From: Oscillospiraceae bacterium
Lineage (GTDB): Bacteria; Bacillota; Clostridia; Oscillospirales; CAG-382
Assembly: GCA_015064625.1 (NCBI GenBank)
Contig: SVRW01000013.1
Location: forward strand, 1 to 63,680
Direction: 5' to 3'
DNA length: 63,680 nucleotides
The translations under genes were made by a program, and so were the position numbers. Shown here in pieces: positions 43,921-53,350 of this stretch; positions within the stretch are counted from its first letter, which is position 1; each line of letters begins with the position of its first letter. The notes beneath the pieces were generated by a model. It had not been told where the DNA came from. It searched no databases and was given only the letters and a program-made list of their open reading frames with translations.

Positions 43921-44400
43921 TTAGCAACTGCCGAAATAACTTCTTGTGTTGGTGTTGGTTTCGGGTTCAGAAGATACTGCTTCTGTTATAAGGGGGGATA
44001 CTGCAACGTTTTTGGGAGCGAGAATATATGAGCTTTCAGAAAGCTTTGTATAATTTGCACCAAGAACGTATGTAGCACCAAAGAAAGCATCTGCAAAGCT
44101 TGCACGAATCTCGGGTCTCGTATTTTCAAAGTTGACCATAACAACCTGATTGTTTTTAAGACTGTCAAGAATTGTTGTAATATTGCTCTTGTCATCGCCT
44201 GGCTTGATTATTTTGATATTAAGACTTTTTGCATCTTCAATTTTAGCAGAGCCAGCGTCTTTTTTCACAGCCTTGGAAGCAGCCTTTACAGTATCGTTGT
44301 TTTCTGTAGCTTCAAATGCTTCGTCAGCACCGTCGTTTTCTTCTTCCTGCATAAAAATCCCTTTAAGAGAATCGAATAAGCCTTTTTTTTCTTCTGCCAT
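43921..44400 (-). CDS. sepF: Cell division protein SepF
   Basis: A 159-residue FtsZ-binding membrane anchor. A short N-terminal segment (residues 1-14, AEEKKGLFDSLKGIF) resembles the amphipathic lipid-binding helix. An acidic linker follows, then the compact SepF domain with ILDSLKNNQVVMVNFEN and FFGATYVLGANYTKLSESSYILAP. SepF tethers FtsZ to the membrane and can replace FtsA, which is often absent in such genomes. Confidence 0.92.
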   Translation of the reverse strand: MAEEKKGLFDSLKGIFMQEEENDGADEAFEATENNDTVKAASKAVKKDAGSAKIEDAKSLNIKIIKPGDDKSNITTILDSLKNNQVVMVNFENTRPEIRASFADAFFGATYVLGANYTKLSESSYILAPKNVAVSPLITEAVSSEPETNTNTRSYFGSC

Positions 44401-44441
44401 TTTTATTTTCCTCCGACTAATATAATAATTTATTTTTTATC

Positions 44442-45122
44442 TTAAACATTATAATTTCTTCTTCCGAAAACACGGGAGCCGATTCTGACCATTGTAGAAC
44501 CATTCATAACAGCCTCCTTGTAATCATCAGACATTCCTATAGATAAAATATCCATATCTATATTATCTAACATTTTGTTCTTAATGTCAAGGTATATTTG
44601 AGACATTTTTTTAAAATTTTCGATAATTATATTTTTATCATCAGATGCAGGCGGTATTGCCATAAGTCCTTTTACCTTCAAATGAGGATATTTTGATAGT
44701 GATAAAAGAAAATCTTCCGTTTCTTCGGGAGCGATTCCGGATTTACTTTCTTCGTATCCAACATTGATTTCTGCAAGAATAGGCATTGTAATATTTTTCT
44801 TCGCACATTCTTTTTCAATCTCTTCAGCCAATCTTATACTATCAACTGATTGAATCATATCAACCTTGTCAACTATATATTTCACTTTGTTTCTTTGAAG
44901 ATGACCGATAAAATGAAGCTCTACTTTGTCTCTGTCAATTTTTTCGTATTTTTCAAGAAGCTCGTTGACTTTATTTTCGCCTATGTGAGTTATTCCGCAT
45001 GAAATTGCATAGTTGATTCTATCAGCATCAACACATTTCGTTGCAAGAAGTAAAGTAGCTTTTCCGTCAGTAGTCTTTCTTATTTCTTCAATATTTTCTT
45101 TTATATCTATATACTTGTCCAT
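44442..45122 (-). CDS. YggS/PLPBP family pyridoxal-phosphate protein
   Basis: A 226-residue PLP-homeostasis protein of the alanine-racemase-like TIM-barrel fold. The Schiff-base Lys is in LLLATKCVD (K28 region), followed by GITHIGENKVNELLEKY, LHFIGHLQRNK and SIGMSDDYKEAVMNGSTMVRIGSRVFG. No enzyme activity is known for the family. It precedes sepF, as in most Firmicutes. Confidence 0.92.
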   Translation of the reverse strand: MDKYIDIKENIEEIRKTTDGKATLLLATKCVDADRINYAISCGITHIGENKVNELLEKYEKIDRDKVELHFIGHLQRNKVKYIVDKVDMIQSVDSIRLAEEIEKECAKKNITMPILAEINVGYEESKSGIAPEETEDFLLSLSKYPHLKVKGLMAIPPASDDKNIIIENFKKMSQIYLDIKNKMLDNIDMDILSIGMSDDYKEAVMNGSTMVRIGSRVFGRRNYNV

Positions 45123-45151
45123 TGATGTTTCCTTGTATCAAAATAAAAATA

Positions 45152-46417
45152 CTATTTTGCTTTCAGTACGTTTTTAATAACTTTTCCGTGATAAAGGTTA
45201 GTGCCTTCAACTATAACTGCATCAAAAAGAGAAACCTTATTGCTGTCGGGAGCTGAAATGTTTGTACTGTCAGGTACAGAACAAAGAACGTAACCGTTTT
45301 TTTCCATAAGCTTTGTAAATGTTTTGAATTTTACAACTGTTTCGTCAAGAATATAAACTCCTGCCTTGCTCGCACCAGTAGCATCATAATCAATATGAAT
45401 GGCTGATGATGGAAAAGCAAGACCCGAACAAGTCAGGGCAGTAACACTTATAGCTTGCTTTCTTGAAAAATTAAAATTATCAAATATCGCATTGGAAGAC
45501 ATGACGACAATTTTTTTGTCATCTGATGATGAGTCCACTCTTTTTTCAACCTTCATCTGAATATTTCTGTCAGATGCGGGAAAATATACGGAATATTTTT
45601 CGTTTGGAGCGAGAGTTATTGCATCAGCTGTTTTTAATTCATATGCGATATACCATCTTGAATTCTCAACAATTTTACCAACAGCTTGTGAATGATCGGG
45701 GGAAGCATTTTTTAGTATTTCAAATGATTCCGCTGAAAGCTTCTCTATTTCTTCGAAATTGAAAATATCTTCGTATCCGTCGGTTTCGCTGTAAAAATAT
45801 CCAGATGTCGGACTGCTAACGAAGGAAGTTGGCTTCGACGAAAAAGAGGAGAGTCTTTCAAGCTCTTTTTTGTACGAATCAAGAAGTTCTTCATGCATTT
45901 CTGTGCCATTTAGCAGACAATATTTCAAATCAATATCGTATACGCTTTTTTTTACCGCATCAAGAGCATTTTTAAGATTACCCTTTTTGGAATGTACAGC
46001 AATCTCTGTTAATCTATCGCTGACATTTTTGTCCAATAAAGAAACAGAGGGTTTGGTAAATTTAACTTCCGTCAGTAACGTCTCCAGATATTCTATTTCT
46101 TTCTTTATATGAGTTATTTGTTCTTGAACTTCATTTGCAGATGAGTCGGAATAAATGGAAGCAATTTTTTGATTTGAACTGACCTTTTTTCCGTTTTCCA
46201 CATCGTAAACAACAAAACCGCCTTTGTTTGATATCAACGCTGACTCATCACGGAAAAAATATGCGGTTGAATCATACGTCAAATCCATAGTGGTGTAGTA
46301 TACGTTTTTAATTTCAAGCTCATTTTCGAAGCTTGATAAAGTATGAAGTACAAGATATGCCAGCACGGAAATTGCAATAAGAGTGCTTGCTATCTGAAAC
46401 ATTATATTTTTAAACAT
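45152..46417 (-). CDS. HlyD-like membrane-anchored protein in division cluster
   Basis: A 421-residue protein with one N-terminal membrane helix (about 6-25). The rest is extracellular and resembles HlyD/RND adaptor proteins: a biotinyl-lipoyl-like half-motif (GGFVVYDVENGKKVSSNQKIASI), a helical hairpin (about 95-190), a second half-motif (SPTSGYFYSETDGYE) and beta domains. No ABC permease or ATPase lies nearby, so an efflux role is unsupported. It is more likely a division- or wall-associated protein, given its position next to yggS and sepF. It overlaps miaA by 8 bases. Confidence 0.7.
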   Translation of the reverse strand: MFKNIMFQIASTLIAISVLAYLVLHTLSSFENELEIKNVYYTTMDLTYDSTAYFFRDESALISNKGGFVVYDVENGKKVSSNQKIASIYSDSSANEVQEQITHIKKEIEYLETLLTEVKFTKPSVSLLDKNVSDRLTEIAVHSKKGNLKNALDAVKKSVYDIDLKYCLLNGTEMHEELLDSYKKELERLSSFSSKPTSFVSSPTSGYFYSETDGYEDIFNFEEIEKLSAESFEILKNASPDHSQAVGKIVENSRWYIAYELKTADAITLAPNEKYSVYFPASDRNIQMKVEKRVDSSSDDKKIVVMSSNAIFDNFNFSRKQAISVTALTCSGLAFPSSAIHIDYDATGASKAGVYILDETVVKFKTFTKLMEKNGYVLCSVPDSTNISAPDSNKVSLFDAVIVEGTNLYHGKVIKNVLKAK

Positions 46418-47351
46418 ATGTTTTAATTATATTCGACCTATCAATAATTTCACGGGCTGTCTCGTTAATCGAGGTAAATTCTACCGTTTGTCTTTCAGAT
46501 AATCTTTTGAAAAAGGTTATCTGTCTTTTTGCGTAATTTCTTGTACCCTGAGCTATTTTTTCATAAGCTTCGTCTTCAGATATTTCATTCCTGAAATATG
46601 GGAAAAATTCCTTGTATCCTATTGCTTGTGAAGCTGTTGGGGTTTTTTCGATTCCTATGTCGTATAGTTTTCTTACCTCGTCCGTAAGACCCATTTCTCT
46701 CATTATATCTACTCTTTTGTTTATCCGTTCATAAAGAACGTCGCGGTTATGCTCCAATGTGTATATTTCGTATGGAAAAGGGGGAGAGGTTTTTTGTGAT
46801 TCCTCATCCCAAAAAGTCTTATTTTTACCTGTGAGAATATAAATCTCCAAAGCTCTGACAAGACGTTTTTTGTTGTTTGGATGTATCATTAAAGCAGATT
46901 GTGCATCCACACTAGCTAATTTTTTATGAAGTGCATCAGCACCAAATTCATCGTATTCGTCTTCGAGTTCTTTTCTTAGGCCATAATCGCAGGGAACGTC
47001 CGTCAATTTTATCCCTTTGAGAAACCATTCAATATATTGTCCTGTTCCGCCACAAATTATAGGCAAGCGATTCCTATTTAAAACGTCAATAACAGCTTCG
47101 TATGCGGCGGTGCAATATTCGTTGACGGAAAACGGTTCGAAAATACTGAGCTTGTCTATCAGATGATGTTTGATTTTCTCAGTATCGGCTACGGTAGGCT
47201 TGGCGGTTCCAATATCCATTCCGACGTATATCTGCATACTGTCGCCTGATATTATTTCACCGCCAAGTCTTTCCGCTAATTCCATTGCAATACTGCTTTT
47301 TCCCGAAGCTGTAGGCCCTGTAAGGGCAATTATTCCGGGAATTTTATTCAT
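46410..47351 (-). CDS. miaA: tRNA dimethylallyltransferase
   Basis: A 313-residue prenyltransferase that makes i6A37 in tRNAs reading UNN codons. The P-loop GPTASGKSS, the GGEIISGDSMQIYVGMDIGTAKP stretch and GGTGQYIEWFL are all intact. Length is normal. It follows the ROK-like gene by 3 bases. Confidence 0.94.
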   Translation of the reverse strand: MNKIPGIIALTGPTASGKSSIAMELAERLGGEIISGDSMQIYVGMDIGTAKPTVADTEKIKHHLIDKLSIFEPFSVNEYCTAAYEAVIDVLNRNRLPIICGGTGQYIEWFLKGIKLTDVPCDYGLRKELEDEYDEFGADALHKKLASVDAQSALMIHPNNKKRLVRALEIYILTGKNKTFWDEESQKTSPPFPYEIYTLEHNRDVLYERINKRVDIMREMGLTDEVRKLYDIGIEKTPTASQAIGYKEFFPYFRNEISEDEAYEKIAQGTRNYAKRQITFFKRLSERQTVEFTSINETAREIIDRSNIIKTYV

Positions 47352-47354
47352 TTG

Positions 47355-48710
47355 TCAGTTGATTTTTGGCAAGCTCGCTGCAGCAACGGACTGACCAACT
47401 CTTCTTGAATTTTCATCAGGAATATGAAGCTGCATTTTTTCAAAGAGGTCAGGAAATTCATCTTTGAGAACTTTTTTTGCGTTTTCAAGAATAAGAACTC
47501 CACCTTCGCCCGATGTGACACGTCCCATAATAAGAACGTGCTTGATGTCGTAAAACATTGAGTAATATGCGAGAGCATAACCAAAATATATACCAATTGT
47601 TTCGAATATATCTTTTGCTCTCTGGTCACCTTCAGCCATAAGCTTCTGAACTACTTTAAGCTTTTCGGCCGGGGAGAGATTTTCATCCAATTCGATTCCA
47701 GCAGCAGGAGCAAGCTTTATTACGCTATCTTGGGAAAAATACTTGACTCCGCAGCCATAGTCACCAGACCATTCGTCAATCATTGAGTTTTTGTTGGCAT
47801 CAACGGGAACGAATGCAAGTTCGTTAAGCCATCCTGTAATATTTCCTTTGGAATCAATAAAGCCTGCGGCTTCACTTGTGCCCATTGCAACCCCGAGGAT
47901 GTTGGTGTCATTAAGCTCCATTGCTCCTGCAAGAGCTGTAACGTCTCCGTCGTTGGCAACTTCTATGGGTACGTTTCCGATTTCCTTTGCAACGTCAATA
48001 TACATATTTAAAACGTGCTTATCGTATTCTTCATTTGGAACTTTGAGGAATAGGGAAGCTACCATTATTTGATTGTCAATATAAATACCTGCTGAGCTTA
48101 CACCGATAGCGTCAACTCTTGGCATTTTTGAAGCAGCAGTTTTGAAAGCTTCAAGTATTCCTTCGTAATGATATTTAGGATCGGAGTTAAGCTTGGGAAA
48201 CCAAACAACCTCTTCAGAATAAACAGCTTTACCATCTATAACAGCACTAACTTTTCTGTCACTTCCGCCTGCATCAAAACCGATTCGGCAACCGTCAAGA
48301 TTTCTTCCCACAGAAGAAGGTGCTTCGTTTTCAGCGGGAATATCCTTCTCATCACAAACAATAACTTCGAATTCACTACGGTAAATATCAGCCATGAATT
48401 TATTGTCAAAGTCACGAGCTCCGCCCGCAGTATAGTCTGCTTTTATTGCGTTTCCGACTTCTTTATCGCCTGCAAAATAAATTTTGAAACCGCCTTTGAG
48501 CCAAAGAAGCGTTTTAACAAGTCTTTCGCAAAGAGAATAGCGTGTTTCAAAATCCGCATCGGGAATATCCGCCTTGAAAACGGAAATAAGTCCACGATTC
48601 CTTTCAAGAGCTACAGTGATTTTTTTTGATGGACCGTTCTTTGCTTCTTTGAAAAGAATTGAAAGAGGTGCAAACTGAGGATCTAATTTTGGAATGTGCT
48701 TAAGCTTCAT
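47355..48710 (-). CDS. ROK-like sugar kinase with extra N-terminal domain
   Basis: A 451-residue protein. From about residue 140 it has an ASKHA kinase fold of the ROK type: FDAGGSDRKVSAVIDG (phosphate-1), VDAIGVSSAGIY, EVANDGDVTALAGA and GVAMGTSEAAGFID. The classical ROK zinc motif CxCGxxGC is not evident. The first 140 residues form an extra domain without a helix-turn-helix. ATG 48710 is taken, 11 bases after AGGAGG; a TTG at 48731 would overlap that site. It overlaps nagA by 11 bases, so the substrate is probably an amino sugar such as GlcNAc or ManNAc. Confidence 0.75.
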   Translation of the reverse strand: MKLKHIPKLDPQFAPLSILFKEAKNGPSKKITVALERNRGLISVFKADIPDADFETRYSLCERLVKTLLWLKGGFKIYFAGDKEVGNAIKADYTAGGARDFDNKFMADIYRSEFEVIVCDEKDIPAENEAPSSVGRNLDGCRIGFDAGGSDRKVSAVIDGKAVYSEEVVWFPKLNSDPKYHYEGILEAFKTAASKMPRVDAIGVSSAGIYIDNQIMVASLFLKVPNEEYDKHVLNMYIDVAKEIGNVPIEVANDGDVTALAGAMELNDTNILGVAMGTSEAAGFIDSKGNITGWLNELAFVPVDANKNSMIDEWSGDYGCGVKYFSQDSVIKLAPAAGIELDENLSPAEKLKVVQKLMAEGDQRAKDIFETIGIYFGYALAYYSMFYDIKHVLIMGRVTSGEGGVLILENAKKVLKDEFPDLFEKMQLHIPDENSRRVGQSVAAASLPKIN

Positions 48711-49836
48711 AACAGGTTCTGCCTCCTGCAATAGTAAGTTTTATTGAGAAATCGCTATCAAATAAGGTAAAATCTGCATCCTTATTGATTTCGATAGAAC
48801 CTTTTGTTTTATCAATTCCAATGGATCTGGCAGGGTTGAGAGAAGCGGCATTAACTGCTTCCCATAGAGTGCATCCAGAATTTTCATAGAAATTTTTAAC
48901 TCCTTGATTCATTCTGAGAACGCTACCCGCTATTGTTCCGTCATCAAGCGTACATTTGATTCCATTGAGATTAAATGCAAGGCTTCCGAGCATATATCTT
49001 CCATCAGGCATTCCGCCTGCTCTTACACAGTCAGTAATTATACAGAGCTTATCACCCTTCATTTTATAAACAAGAGGGAAAAGATTCTTGTTAACGTGGA
49101 AAGTATCACATATCAGTTCTGTGTAAACATCAGAAACAAGAGATGCACCAACAATTCCAGGGTCTCTATGGAGCAATCCCGTCTGAGCATTGAAAAGATG
49201 AGTTATATGGTCTATTCCACCGTCTATAAAAGAGCTGACAGCTGTATCGTAATCCGCATCACTATGTCCAAGGGAGACTATAATTCCAAGCTCTTTCATA
49301 CGCTTGATATTTTTAAAGCCTTCATCCTTTTCAGGCGCAACCGTTATAAGTCTTATAACATCCGCATAATCTTCAACCGCTTTTGCAGAAGGGGGAATTA
49401 TGAGAGAAGCTTCATGTGCGCCTTTACGTTTAACGTTAAGAAAAGGACCTTCAACGTTAACACCGAGAATTTCTGCCCCTATCCATTCACGGCTCTCAGG
49501 CATCATTTTTCTGACAACCTCAAGTACCTTTATAACATCCTCCATTGGAGCTGTTATTGACGTGGGAACCCAGGCTGTAACACCATTTTCGGGAAGTCTC
49601 TTTGATACATTTTTTATTCCTTCGTAGTCAGCATCTGCAACGTCCGTATTTGCATATCCGTGAATATGGATATCGATAAAACCAGTAGAAAGGAAAAGCC
49701 CCTTGCAATCAATTACTTCACAGCTTTCATCGGGCATATCCGAAGTTATTGCTCTGATTTTTTCATCAAAGTATACGTTAAGATTTTCGGCAATGCGGTC
49801 TTTTAGAATAACCTTCGCGCCTTTCAAACATTTCAT
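48700..49836 (-). CDS. nagA: N-acetylglucosamine-6-phosphate deacetylase
   Basis: A 378-residue amidohydrolase of amino-sugar catabolism or peptidoglycan recycling. The metal and substrate sites are seen as STGFIDIHIHGY (HxH), NVEGPFLNVKRKGAH (Glu), SLGHSDADY, HLFNAQTGLLHRDPG and ITDCVRAGG (catalytic Asp). ATG 49836, behind GGAAGG, is preferred to the longer frame at 49845. No nagB is visible in the window; its partner here is the ROK-like kinase. Confidence 0.94.
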   Translation of the reverse strand: MKCLKGAKVILKDRIAENLNVYFDEKIRAITSDMPDESCEVIDCKGLFLSTGFIDIHIHGYANTDVADADYEGIKNVSKRLPENGVTAWVPTSITAPMEDVIKVLEVVRKMMPESREWIGAEILGVNVEGPFLNVKRKGAHEASLIIPPSAKAVEDYADVIRLITVAPEKDEGFKNIKRMKELGIIVSLGHSDADYDTAVSSFIDGGIDHITHLFNAQTGLLHRDPGIVGASLVSDVYTELICDTFHVNKNLFPLVYKMKGDKLCIITDCVRAGGMPDGRYMLGSLAFNLNGIKCTLDDGTIAGSVLRMNQGVKNFYENSGCTLWEAVNAASLNPARSIGIDKTKGSIEINKDADFTLFDSDFSIKLTIAGGRTCYEA

Positions 49837-49880
49837 AAAAAACACCTTCCCTTATAAAATATTTGTAGTAAGAATCGAAA

Positions 49881-50102
49881 TTACATATTGTCAAGATAAT
49901 CAGCAATATCCTGAACTGTTTTTATTTTGAGGACGTCTTCGTCAGAAATATAAATTCCGTGTTTATCTTCAATTGTCATGAGAACTTCTGCCATTTCAAG
50001 AGAGTCAGCGCCTAAATCCTCTATAAGTCTGTCAGAATTTTTAATTTCTTCGGGTTTAATTCTGAGTTGCTTCGCAATTATACCTTTGATTTCTTCAAAC
50101 AT
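49881..50102 (-). CDS. acpP: Acyl carrier protein
   Basis: A 73-residue acidic four-helix carrier. The phosphopantetheine attachment serine is in LGADSLEMAEVLM (the usual DSL motif; Ile/Val replaced by Met/Ala nearby). It is not surrounded by fab genes, so it may be the housekeeping ACP encoded away from fatty acid synthesis, or a specialised one. It has its own promoter and is 45 bases from nagA. Confidence 0.92.
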   Translation of the reverse strand: MFEEIKGIIAKQLRIKPEEIKNSDRLIEDLGADSLEMAEVLMTIEDKHGIYISDEDVLKIKTVQDIADYLDNM

Positions 50103-50157
50103 TGTAGTAACTCCTTATGTTATTATTAAATTTATTCTAAAAAAAATACTAAATTAC

Positions 50158-50186
50158 ATTATACAGTATTTTTTTAAATTTTTCAA
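50158..50186 (-). promoter_or_regulatory. Promoter of acpP
   Basis: On the minus strand, TTGAAA (50186-50181) and TATAAT (50163-50158) are spaced by 17 bases. An AAGGAG ribosome site precedes the acpP ATG. Confidence 0.75.
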
Positions 50187-50243
50187 TAGCTTTCAAAAGA
50201 TTTAAAGCTGTTTTTTGTAAAGATTTAAAGCATTTTTGTATCT

Positions 50244-50954
50244 TTAAAATTGAGTATCCTTTGGATTTTCCAGAATTTTTTTCATTACCTCTGATGAAAT
50301 AATCATTCCTGCGGCAGCAGGAACGAAAGGTAAAGTTCCTATGTTTTCACCGCATTTGATTGGCTGTTCATCGCTATATACAACCCTGAGCTTTTTTATA
50401 CCTTTTTCTTTTAGTAAACGTCTCATGGTTCGTGCTAAAGGGCAAACGGTGGTTTTATATATATCTGTTGCAACGAAGCGGGTAGGGTCTGTTTTATTCC
50501 CCGTTCCCATTGATGAAATAATAGGAATATTTCTTTTCTCACATTCAACTGCAAGGGATATTTTTGCAGTAATATTGTCTATGGCATCAGCAACACAAGA
50601 GGGCTTGTATTTATCCAGCAGTGCGGGAATGTTTTCAGGAGTTAGAAATAGTTCAAGGGGAATAAACTTTCCGTTTTCATTTATGCTATTAGCTCGATTA
50701 ACAGCGGAAATTACTTTTGATACACCTATTGTTTCCTTTGTTGCTAAAATCTGTCTGTTAAGGTTAGTAACGTCTGTTTTATCGGAGTCAATAAAAACGA
50801 TTTTTCCAACACCGAGTCTGACAAGGGATTCTGCAACGTATCCGCCGACACCGCCGACACCACATATCATAACAGTGGCGTTTTTTATTTTGTTTATATT
50901 TTCTTCTCCAAGTAAAAGCTCGGTTCTCGAATATAAATCATTGTTTTTAGTCAT
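50244..50954 (-). CDS. tcdA: tRNA threonylcarbamoyladenosine dehydratase (TcdA-like)
   Basis: A protein of about 236 residues of the ThiF/MoeB/HesA E1-like family, TcdA/CsdL type, which cyclises t6A37 of tRNA to ct6A. The nucleotide motif GVGGVGGYVAESLVRLG, the adenylation Asp in FIDSDKTDVTNLNRQ, and ADAIDNITAKISL are present. It starts a few bases after mutS2. Start is MTKNN at 50954 or the ATG nine bases earlier; the sequence does not decide. TsaC, which makes the t6A precursor, is encoded at 57.6 kb. Confidence 0.88.
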   Translation of the reverse strand: MTKNNDLYSRTELLLGEENINKIKNATVMICGVGGVGGYVAESLVRLGVGKIVFIDSDKTDVTNLNRQILATKETIGVSKVISAVNRANSINENGKFIPLELFLTPENIPALLDKYKPSCVADAIDNITAKISLAVECEKRNIPIISSMGTGNKTDPTRFVATDIYKTTVCPLARTMRRLLKEKGIKKLRVVYSDEQPIKCGENIGTLPFVPAAAGMIISSEVMKKILENPKDTQF

Positions 50955-50974
50955 TTTGAACATCTCTTGTATTT

Positions 50975-53350
50975 TTATTTCAATTCAAGAATTGTAACGC
51001 CGGTATCGCCCTCTCCATATCTTCCGAGTCTGAAGGAGCGGATTCTTTTGTCGTTTCTCAAATATTTCCAAAGAGCAGCTTTTAATGCCCCTGTTCCTTT
51101 TCCGTGAACGAGTGTAACGTTCTTATATCCTGCTGTAATGGCTGAATCAAGATAAGAATCTACCATAAACCACGCATCGTCACCTGTTTGACCTCTAAGG
51201 TCAATTTCCTTTGGAAGAGCTTCTGTTCTGTGTGGAACAGTGATGCCCTTTAAGCCTTTTTCAGCATTCTTCTTTATGGATACGTCATTTGGAACTGATG
51301 CAAGCTTTGAAAGAGCAATTTTTGTCTTTGCCATACCTGTTTTTACAATGGCGTTATCTCCGCTTATATCAAGAATTGTAACAACTTGATCAAGTCCTTT
51401 GATTCTGACGGTGTCTCCAACCTTGAATTCTTCGTTTGAATCTTCTTCGTCCTCGTCATTCTGATTATCCATTGAAATATGTTCACTTGCAACTCCGAGA
51501 GAAGTTCTTATTTTATTTCTTGCTTCTGCCATGGCAGATTTAAGATTATCCTTGTCTTTTTCCTTTTGGAGCTTTGCAAGTTCATCATAAACGAAATCAC
51601 AAGAGGATTTTGCTGCCGTAAGAATTCTTGAAGCTGTTTCTTTTGCTTTTTCAAGCTCTCTTTTGGCGTTTTCTTCAATTATAATACATTTTCTTCTTGC
51701 CTCTTCAAGCAGGGATTCGGCGTCGGATTTTGCCTTTTCAGCCTTCATTTTTTCTTTTTCCAAAGAACTTTCTGTTTCCTCGAGCTTTCTTATTGCATCC
51801 TCAAATTTGGAGTTTTCCTCTTTCATTATGGATTTTGCACGTTCAATAATATAATCAGGCATACCAAGTCTGGAAGATATTGCAAAAGCATTTGATTTTC
51901 CTGGGAGACCAACAACAAGTCTGTAGGTTGGTTTTAAAGATTCGACGTCAAATTCACAGCTTGCATTTAAAACATCCTCATTCTCGAGAGCATAAAGCTT
52001 TAATTCTGCGTAGTGAGTCGTTGCAGCAAGAATTGCACCTTTTTGCTTTATTGCTTCAAGAACAGCAATAGCAAGAACAGCACCTTCAACGGGGTCTGTA
52101 CCTGCTCCGATTTCATCGAAAAGGACGAGAGAACGGCTGTCACAGTTGTTAATAATGTTAACTATATTAACCATGTGGGATGAGAAAGTAGAGAGAGATT
52201 GTTCAATGCTTTGTTCATCACCAATATCGGGGAAAACCGCTTCAAAAACTGGAAGAATGGTTCCGTCATTAACGGGAAGATGAAGTCCCGATTGAGCCAT
52301 CAGTACCATAAGACCTATGGTTTTTAAAGTTACGGTTTTTCCACCCGTGTTAGGTCCTGTTATAACGAGCGAGCTTTTTTTAGCTCCAAATTCAAGACTT
52401 ATAGGTACAACAGTTTCCTTGGGCAAAAGTGGATGTCTTGCTTTTACAAGCTTAATTATTCTTTCTTCATTTGAAAATTCAATAGGGGATGCGTTAAGCT
52501 GAAAAGAATATTCGGATCTTGCAAATATCAGGTCTATATCGCAAATTGCCTTGTAGTTTATTGCAAGCGGACCAGAAAATCTACCGACTTCTGATGATAA
52601 ATCTGAAAGAATTCGTTCAATTTCGAATTTTTCTTTTGCGGCAAGTTCGCGTAGCTTGTTGTTCCCTTCAACAATTGCCATAGGTTCAATAAATAGAGTT
52701 GCACCTGATGAAGAAGAATCGTGAACAAGACCCGGAAATTCGTTTTTATGCTCTGCCTTAACGGGAACAACGTATCTTCCGCTTCTGATTGTTACTATAT
52801 TTTCCTGCAAATATTTAGAGCGTTGACCCGTTGTGTATTTTGACAGAGTATCTCTTATTCCGTTTTCGCATTTTCTGATTTCTTTTCTTATTCTGTAAAG
52901 CTCATCTGAAGCTTCGTCAGCAATAAGATCTTCGGCAATTATAGCCGTTGTTATTTTCTTTTCAAGAAATTGATTTTCAAGCAAGGAAACAAAATAAACG
53001 TTAAGAGAATTGTCTGTACTTCCGCTGTAATAACGTTTCAAGGACGAAACGGTTCTAAGCATATACGCAATGTCAAGAAGCTCTCTTGGAGAAAGAATAG
53101 CTTCTTTTTTTGCTCTTTCCAAGGCTTCTGTAATATCTTTTGCTCCGCCAAAAGGAGGACGTCCTTTTTTTACGGAAATTTCTTTCGCATCTGTAGTTTC
53201 CTTCTGAAGTCTTGAAACTGTGAATGGGTCAGTTGAAGGAACTGTTGAAAGAATATTTTTTTTAGCTCCCTCTGTTGAAGCGAGGGAGGCGAGGGCGGAA
53301 AGAATTTTATCAAATTCAAGAATTTTCTTGCTTCTGTCGAAGTTTTTCAT
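50975..53350 (-). CDS. mutS2: Endonuclease MutS2
   Basis: A 791-residue MutS-family protein. The core and ATPase domains carry Walker A VITGPNTGGKTVTLKT and Walker B SLVLFDEIGAGTDPVEGA. A long coiled coil (about 515-620) follows, with a KOW-like segment and a C-terminal Smr nuclease domain (IDLRGQTGDDAW, LVHGKGTGALKAALWKYL). MutS2 suppresses recombination and acts in ribosome collision rescue. It overlaps recO by 35 bases. Confidence 0.95.
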   Translation of the reverse strand: MKNFDRSKKILEFDKILSALASLASTEGAKKNILSTVPSTDPFTVSRLQKETTDAKEISVKKGRPPFGGAKDITEALERAKKEAILSPRELLDIAYMLRTVSSLKRYYSGSTDNSLNVYFVSLLENQFLEKKITTAIIAEDLIADEASDELYRIRKEIRKCENGIRDTLSKYTTGQRSKYLQENIVTIRSGRYVVPVKAEHKNEFPGLVHDSSSSGATLFIEPMAIVEGNNKLRELAAKEKFEIERILSDLSSEVGRFSGPLAINYKAICDIDLIFARSEYSFQLNASPIEFSNEERIIKLVKARHPLLPKETVVPISLEFGAKKSSLVITGPNTGGKTVTLKTIGLMVLMAQSGLHLPVNDGTILPVFEAVFPDIGDEQSIEQSLSTFSSHMVNIVNIINNCDSRSLVLFDEIGAGTDPVEGAVLAIAVLEAIKQKGAILAATTHYAELKLYALENEDVLNASCEFDVESLKPTYRLVVGLPGKSNAFAISSRLGMPDYIIERAKSIMKEENSKFEDAIRKLEETESSLEKEKMKAEKAKSDAESLLEEARRKCIIIEENAKRELEKAKETASRILTAAKSSCDFVYDELAKLQKEKDKDNLKSAMAEARNKIRTSLGVASEHISMDNQNDEDEEDSNEEFKVGDTVRIKGLDQVVTILDISGDNAIVKTGMAKTKIALSKLASVPNDVSIKKNAEKGLKGITVPHRTEALPKEIDLRGQTGDDAWFMVDSYLDSAITAGYKNVTLVHGKGTGALKAALWKYLRNDKRIRSFRLGRYGEGDTGVTILELK

